Shown here one piece after another: positions 60,426-64,000 of a DNA stretch of 64,000 bases. Both the position numbers and the translations under genes were made by a program. Numbering within the stretch: position 1 is the first letter of the stretch; every line of letters begins with the position of its first letter. The DNA lies in contig JALDNG010000377.1 in the NCBI GenBank assembly GCA_024349245.1, positions 124,001 to 188,000 of the forward strand, in the 5' to 3' direction. This DNA is from Neodontobutis hainanensis. Taxonomy: Eukaryota; Chordata; Actinopteri; Gobiiformes; Odontobutidae. The notes below the pieces were generated by a model. It ran no database searches. It saw only the letters and a list, made by a program, of their open reading frames with translations, and had not been told where the DNA came from.

Positions 60426-62330
60426 GATGTTCAAAAACAAACAAAGGGAGATGATTCATTTTAATAAGTTACATAATTAGTCCAATTGAGATGTTTCAAA
60501 ATTACTGTTTGAATCTTTTCCTGATTATGCAAGTGGCTCTGAAAAAAGAAAACATAAAATGATTCATTTTTATTGTTCAAAAAGTAATTACTTTGAGTGT
60601 CCTTTTTAAAGATAAATGTATATTTTATGAAATATCTTGTATTTGTATATAGTTTATACTTTGAACAATTAAGACCTTTAAAGCCAGTTAAAAAAAAAAC
60701 ATTAATGTCTTTTGAGAGTGTCTTGTCAATGTGTATTATTTATTTCCTGAAATGTATTACTAAATAAGAACAGACAAAACACAAAATAAGAGTAACTGAA
60801 TTTTATTATTTAATTTTTCAGCCAAGACTGCCGCTCCAAAGGTGGTATTCTCATGGCTGGAGCCAGGCTCATTAAAAAAGTTCTGCTCCGCTTTACTCAA
60901 TTAATATTCCTCAATCATGTCACCTTCTGAAAGAAGTAGAAGCCTCAAGGAAACGCATGCACTCCTTTACTTCCACCTCTTCCTTTTGTTTTCCAGCTTG
61001 CCCTTTTTTAGTTTCCTTCCTCACATTGGTGTCCTTGAGGTTTTTTCCATAGTATTTTTGTGTCTTCAACTAAACACAAAGCATGTTAAGTATCCTAAAA
61101 GCAGCCCTAAATAGTCACACTACAGTTAGTTACATTTTCTATCTTTTACAATAATACCATTAGTTTTCAGTCCCAACTATAGCCTAGGCTGCTAGACTAC
61201 TACAGCACAGGACTAAACAACAACAAACAACTATCACAATATATATTAAACTCACGCTGACAGGACGTCATTTCCCATCAGGATCATACAGGACAGAGTG
61301 AGACGAACAAATACTACATTTATAAAGTAATACATGAGCCAGGTCGGATACTGGCTCTGAGCTGGGACTAGTCTCTCTGAGCCACTAAGACCTGTAACAT
61401 TTGCAAAGACCTATTTTTTAGAAATAAAAATAGTCAACTAAAACAGAATACAAAATATACCTCCCTCTGGACACCTGGCTGATAGGAACAGTTTATCCTC
61501 CTTTCTCCTGGGAGCTTCACATGTTCTCAGTTCTTATTTGCAGTTTAATATTTTCTTTCTTTTTTTTGGTTAATTTTATTGTCTAATACTGAACTGATCT
61601 AACTGCTGATGACAATGAAGCATTCTGTTAAGTTCTACATAAAGTGAAAAATAACAACTGTTGATTTAGTACCAGTAGAGGGCAGCATGTTATCTGTCTG
61701 GTTCCTCTGGGCGATAAGTTCAGATGAAAAGCCATTGTTTCTTTTTTAGGAAATAATAGCTTTTGTATTATACAATGAATAACATAAAAGCTTCTGTAGA
61801 AGAGAGGTAACCAGAAGTACCAGAAACACTGTCAGCTAAAACAAAATGAATGGAAAGGAAAAAGATGGAAGGAGAAAGTATTCATTCAGAATATTAAAAT
61901 CATTATGAAAAAGTCTGTTCCACAACATGATATAATGATACCGTATCCTTAGATGTATATTTAGTGTCTACTTTTTTTCTTATGTTGTGATACACTGTGG
62001 GCAAAAAATGCCTCATAGTTATGTTACATCTCTGTAAATAAAGAATGACTAAAACATGTATTTTTTTTCTGCTTAGGGGTGCTGGCTACAAATATTTTTT
62101 GTAATAAAACACACATAATGTCTTCCACTATTAGTAATTCATTTTTTATTTGCCCTTCGTCATCACTGCACTGGCAGATCTGATTAAGCTGAGGCCATTT
62201 GATGGGTGGTTTGTAGGTCTTCTTTTTTTGTAGATGAGTTCTTTTTCTTGCAGTTTGTTTTTGTATCCATTCTGTTGGTCATAGGAGCTATCAATAAACT
62301 GTTCACTATGGTGATTTTTTTTCCATTCAT
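60426..62330. other. Mostly featureless; possible Harbinger second-gene relic at 60826-61050 (minus)
   Basis: On the minus strand 61050-60930 reads NLKDTNVRKETKKGQAGKQK then EEVEVKECMRFLEAS. This is a charged, helix-like segment that could be the tail of the Myb/SANT protein that Harbinger elements encode opposite to the transposase. Identification is weak. Nothing else seen. Confidence 0.25.
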
Positions 62331-62339
62331 TCCTTTATT

Positions 62340-62600
62340 TTCTGAATGAAATTAATGAATGATTCATGAAGGCAGGGTACACCCTGGACAGTGGCCAGTT
62401 AGTCGCAGAGCTGACATTTAGAGACAGACAGTGACAGACAACCATTCACTCTCACATTCATTCACTAGGGACACTTTTGAGTTGCCAATTAATCCATACA
62501 TACATGTCTTTGGACGGTGGGAGGAAGCCGGAGTACCCGGAGAGAACCCACGGTAACATGTGGCGTAAGCTGATTCCTTAAAGCCTACGTCTGAGTTCTG
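62340..62600 (+). repeat. Common fish interspersed repeat
   Basis: GCAGGGTACACCCTGGACAG...CATTCACTCTCACATTCATT...GGTGGGAGGAAGCCGGAGTA CCCGGAGAGAACCCACG. This string pattern is widespread in fish genomes as I recall. Non-coding. Confidence 0.6.
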
Positions 62601-63479
62601 CTGTTAAGGGACACAGGGCTAAAAACATGTCTAAAAAGATTTGTTAGCAGAGCAGCTACATCAACTGACACATACATATTTAATAAACCATTGCAGCATC
62701 ACAATGTCTGAAGTCCTTGGCTAATAAGGTTTTGATATAGGTTTGCCATATTTCAATTTCACATTTCTGTGCAGTAGTTTTACATTAACTAAACTGATAA
62801 CAAAATATCAATGAGCAATAAACCCAAACTGATTGATGTGCCAAAATACTTACTAGTAGAGTCCATTTAACACAAAATGTGATATTTGGGTGTATTTAAA
62901 ATGTATATAGCCTATGTATGTGAGTCAATACATGAGACATTCTGGATGTTGTGTCTAACAGTAGACATGTCACGTCAGAATAGGACCTTGTCTACATAAA
63001 ACATTCATCTTGACTGCTCGTTCTCTCCTCTTTTCACACAATTATGTCTCTTTTAAAATCCTTGAACATTCACAGTAAGAGCAAAAGGGGAATTATTTGC
63101 AGTTTGGAGATGTGGACACTGATAACTGCAATCAGCACAAGGATGAATAAGAGCACTCGACGGACGGCCTAGTGGCCTCTGATTGGGCTCAAACCGTGGG
63201 AGAGGCAGAGTGATGGTCGGCCACGGTTTTCTGAAGACACTCTGAGAGTCTGAGTGGAGAACTACAGCTAGTGCTGCTTAGTCCTTGAGAATCAATCTCC
63301 ACTCTCATCAAGTGAAAGAACAACTTCCTGCTGAAGAACAAGGGGCGAAAACAAGGGACTGTACAAATGTAATATGTCATCAGGACCAACAAAATGGCAT
63401 GTTGTAATTGTGAATAGTTAATAGTTTAAAGTCGTAAGAACAAAAATGCCATGTAAAATCTCAAAATAATATTTTAGAG
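62601..63479. other. No gene seen
   Basis: AT-rich; a short minus-strand open stretch at 63392-63189 has no support. Confidence 0.4.
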
Positions 63480-63730
63480 GTTAAATAACATGTCAAAAGT
63501 AAAATGTATCAAATATTTGATGAATCCAATATTCTTGGCTTTTAAGATGATTTATGCTATCATCAGCAGCACAATAGTTAGCCATGGAGTACCACAGAAC
63601 TCAGTTACTAGAACCCATACCCTTTATGTTATTTTAGATATACTCCCCTTAGGTAATGCAATCAGAAAACATGGTAATAAGTTCTTATGCAGAAGACTCT
63701 GTACATTTTTTGATTGAAAACGCAGCTCCA
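63480..63730 (+). mobile_element. LINE reverse-transcriptase relic
   Basis: SHGVPQNSVTRTHTLYVILD then ILPLGNAIRKHGNKF, and in the next frame SSYAEDSVHF, a degenerate GVPQGS...YADD palm. No other part of the element is recognisable before the window ends. Confidence 0.6.
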
Positions 63731-64000
63731 ACCGCAGTGCATTTCAACAGTCCAACCGCAAAAAACTGGGTTTTCATTCTCATTAACATACTGTTGAATC
63801 TTTTTTTGTACAAAGGTCATTTGTCAATTAAATGGGCGCCTGTAGCAACTAGCACAACACCTTTTTCTGCAGAAAAATGACAAACAGTTTGGTCAATTCT
63901 TAATTCAATTCTTATCATAGTTACTAGTTACTTCTCTTAAATAGGAACTAAGTTAGTAACTGCTTTACATCATTATCAAAGTAAGTAATTGAGTGCGCAG
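63731..64000. other. No gene seen
   Basis: Continuing AT-rich sequence to the window end. Confidence 0.35.

Overview
The window is vertebrate nuclear DNA, almost certainly from a teleost (percomorph-type) fish. The evidence is intron-containing genes with canonical GT/AG junctions, long microsatellites, and a dense set of fish transposons: L2-group LINEs, an I/Nimb-like LINE, Tc1/mariner, hAT, PIF/Harbinger, MULE-like elements, an endogenous-retrovirus-type LTR pair and tRNA-derived SINEs. There is nothing prokaryotic in it.

Two protein-coding genes can be assembled from the sequence, both on the minus strand. (1) At 777-3136 there is a small secreted acidic phosphoprotein gene with the SCPP layout: TATA box, non-coding exon 1, signal-peptide exon ending in phase 0, then a Ser/Glu-rich exon ending in an RGD motif. 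(2) At 38236-45724 there is a four-exon parm1-like gene encoding a 470-residue mucin-like type I membrane protein. Its ectodomain carries 15 copies of a 13-residue Ser/Thr repeat, followed by one membrane span and a short YGRLL...NNPMY tail. A third, unidentified minus-strand gene is suggested by a terminal-exon-like segment with 3' UTR at 12.8-13.2 kb.

Layout: 0-3.2 kb SCPP-like gene; 3.9-9.6 kb an L2-group LINE split by a second LINE inserted in the opposite orientation; 9.6-17.6 kb mostly repeats, the candidate terminal exon, an 89-bp-arm hairpin and one copy of a duplicated segment; 17.7-23.4 kb a hAT element with terminal repeats and target duplication, filled by a decayed MULE-like transposon whose protein carries a C-terminal USP-like cysteine protease domain; 25.4-27.7 kb I/Nimb-like LINE; 28.2-30.1 kb Tc1-like elements; 30.8-33.3 kb LINE pieces (3' end and esterase-type ORF1); 33.7-34.0 kb a MITE with a perfect 9-bp target duplication; 35.2-36.0 kb a large CA array; 36.1-37.6 kb LINE remnant with a nested Tc1 MITE; 38.2-45.7 kb parm1, with nested Tc1/hAT/SINE in intron 2; 47.2-56.1 kb an LTR pair with tRNA-Pro primer site and polypurine tract but no recognisable gag/pol/env; 56.3-57.1 kb the second copy of the duplicated segment; 57.5-60.4 kb two Tc1 elements around a PIF/Harbinger transposase relic; 60.4-64 kb mostly featureless, with a repeat at 62.3 kb and an RT relic at 63.5 kb.

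The two host genes probably do not act together. Their neighbourhood recalls the tetrapod 4q region, where PARM1 and the SCPP genes share a chromosome; that is inference. Everything is read by eye, so clade names of transposons and all identities below family level need a database search.
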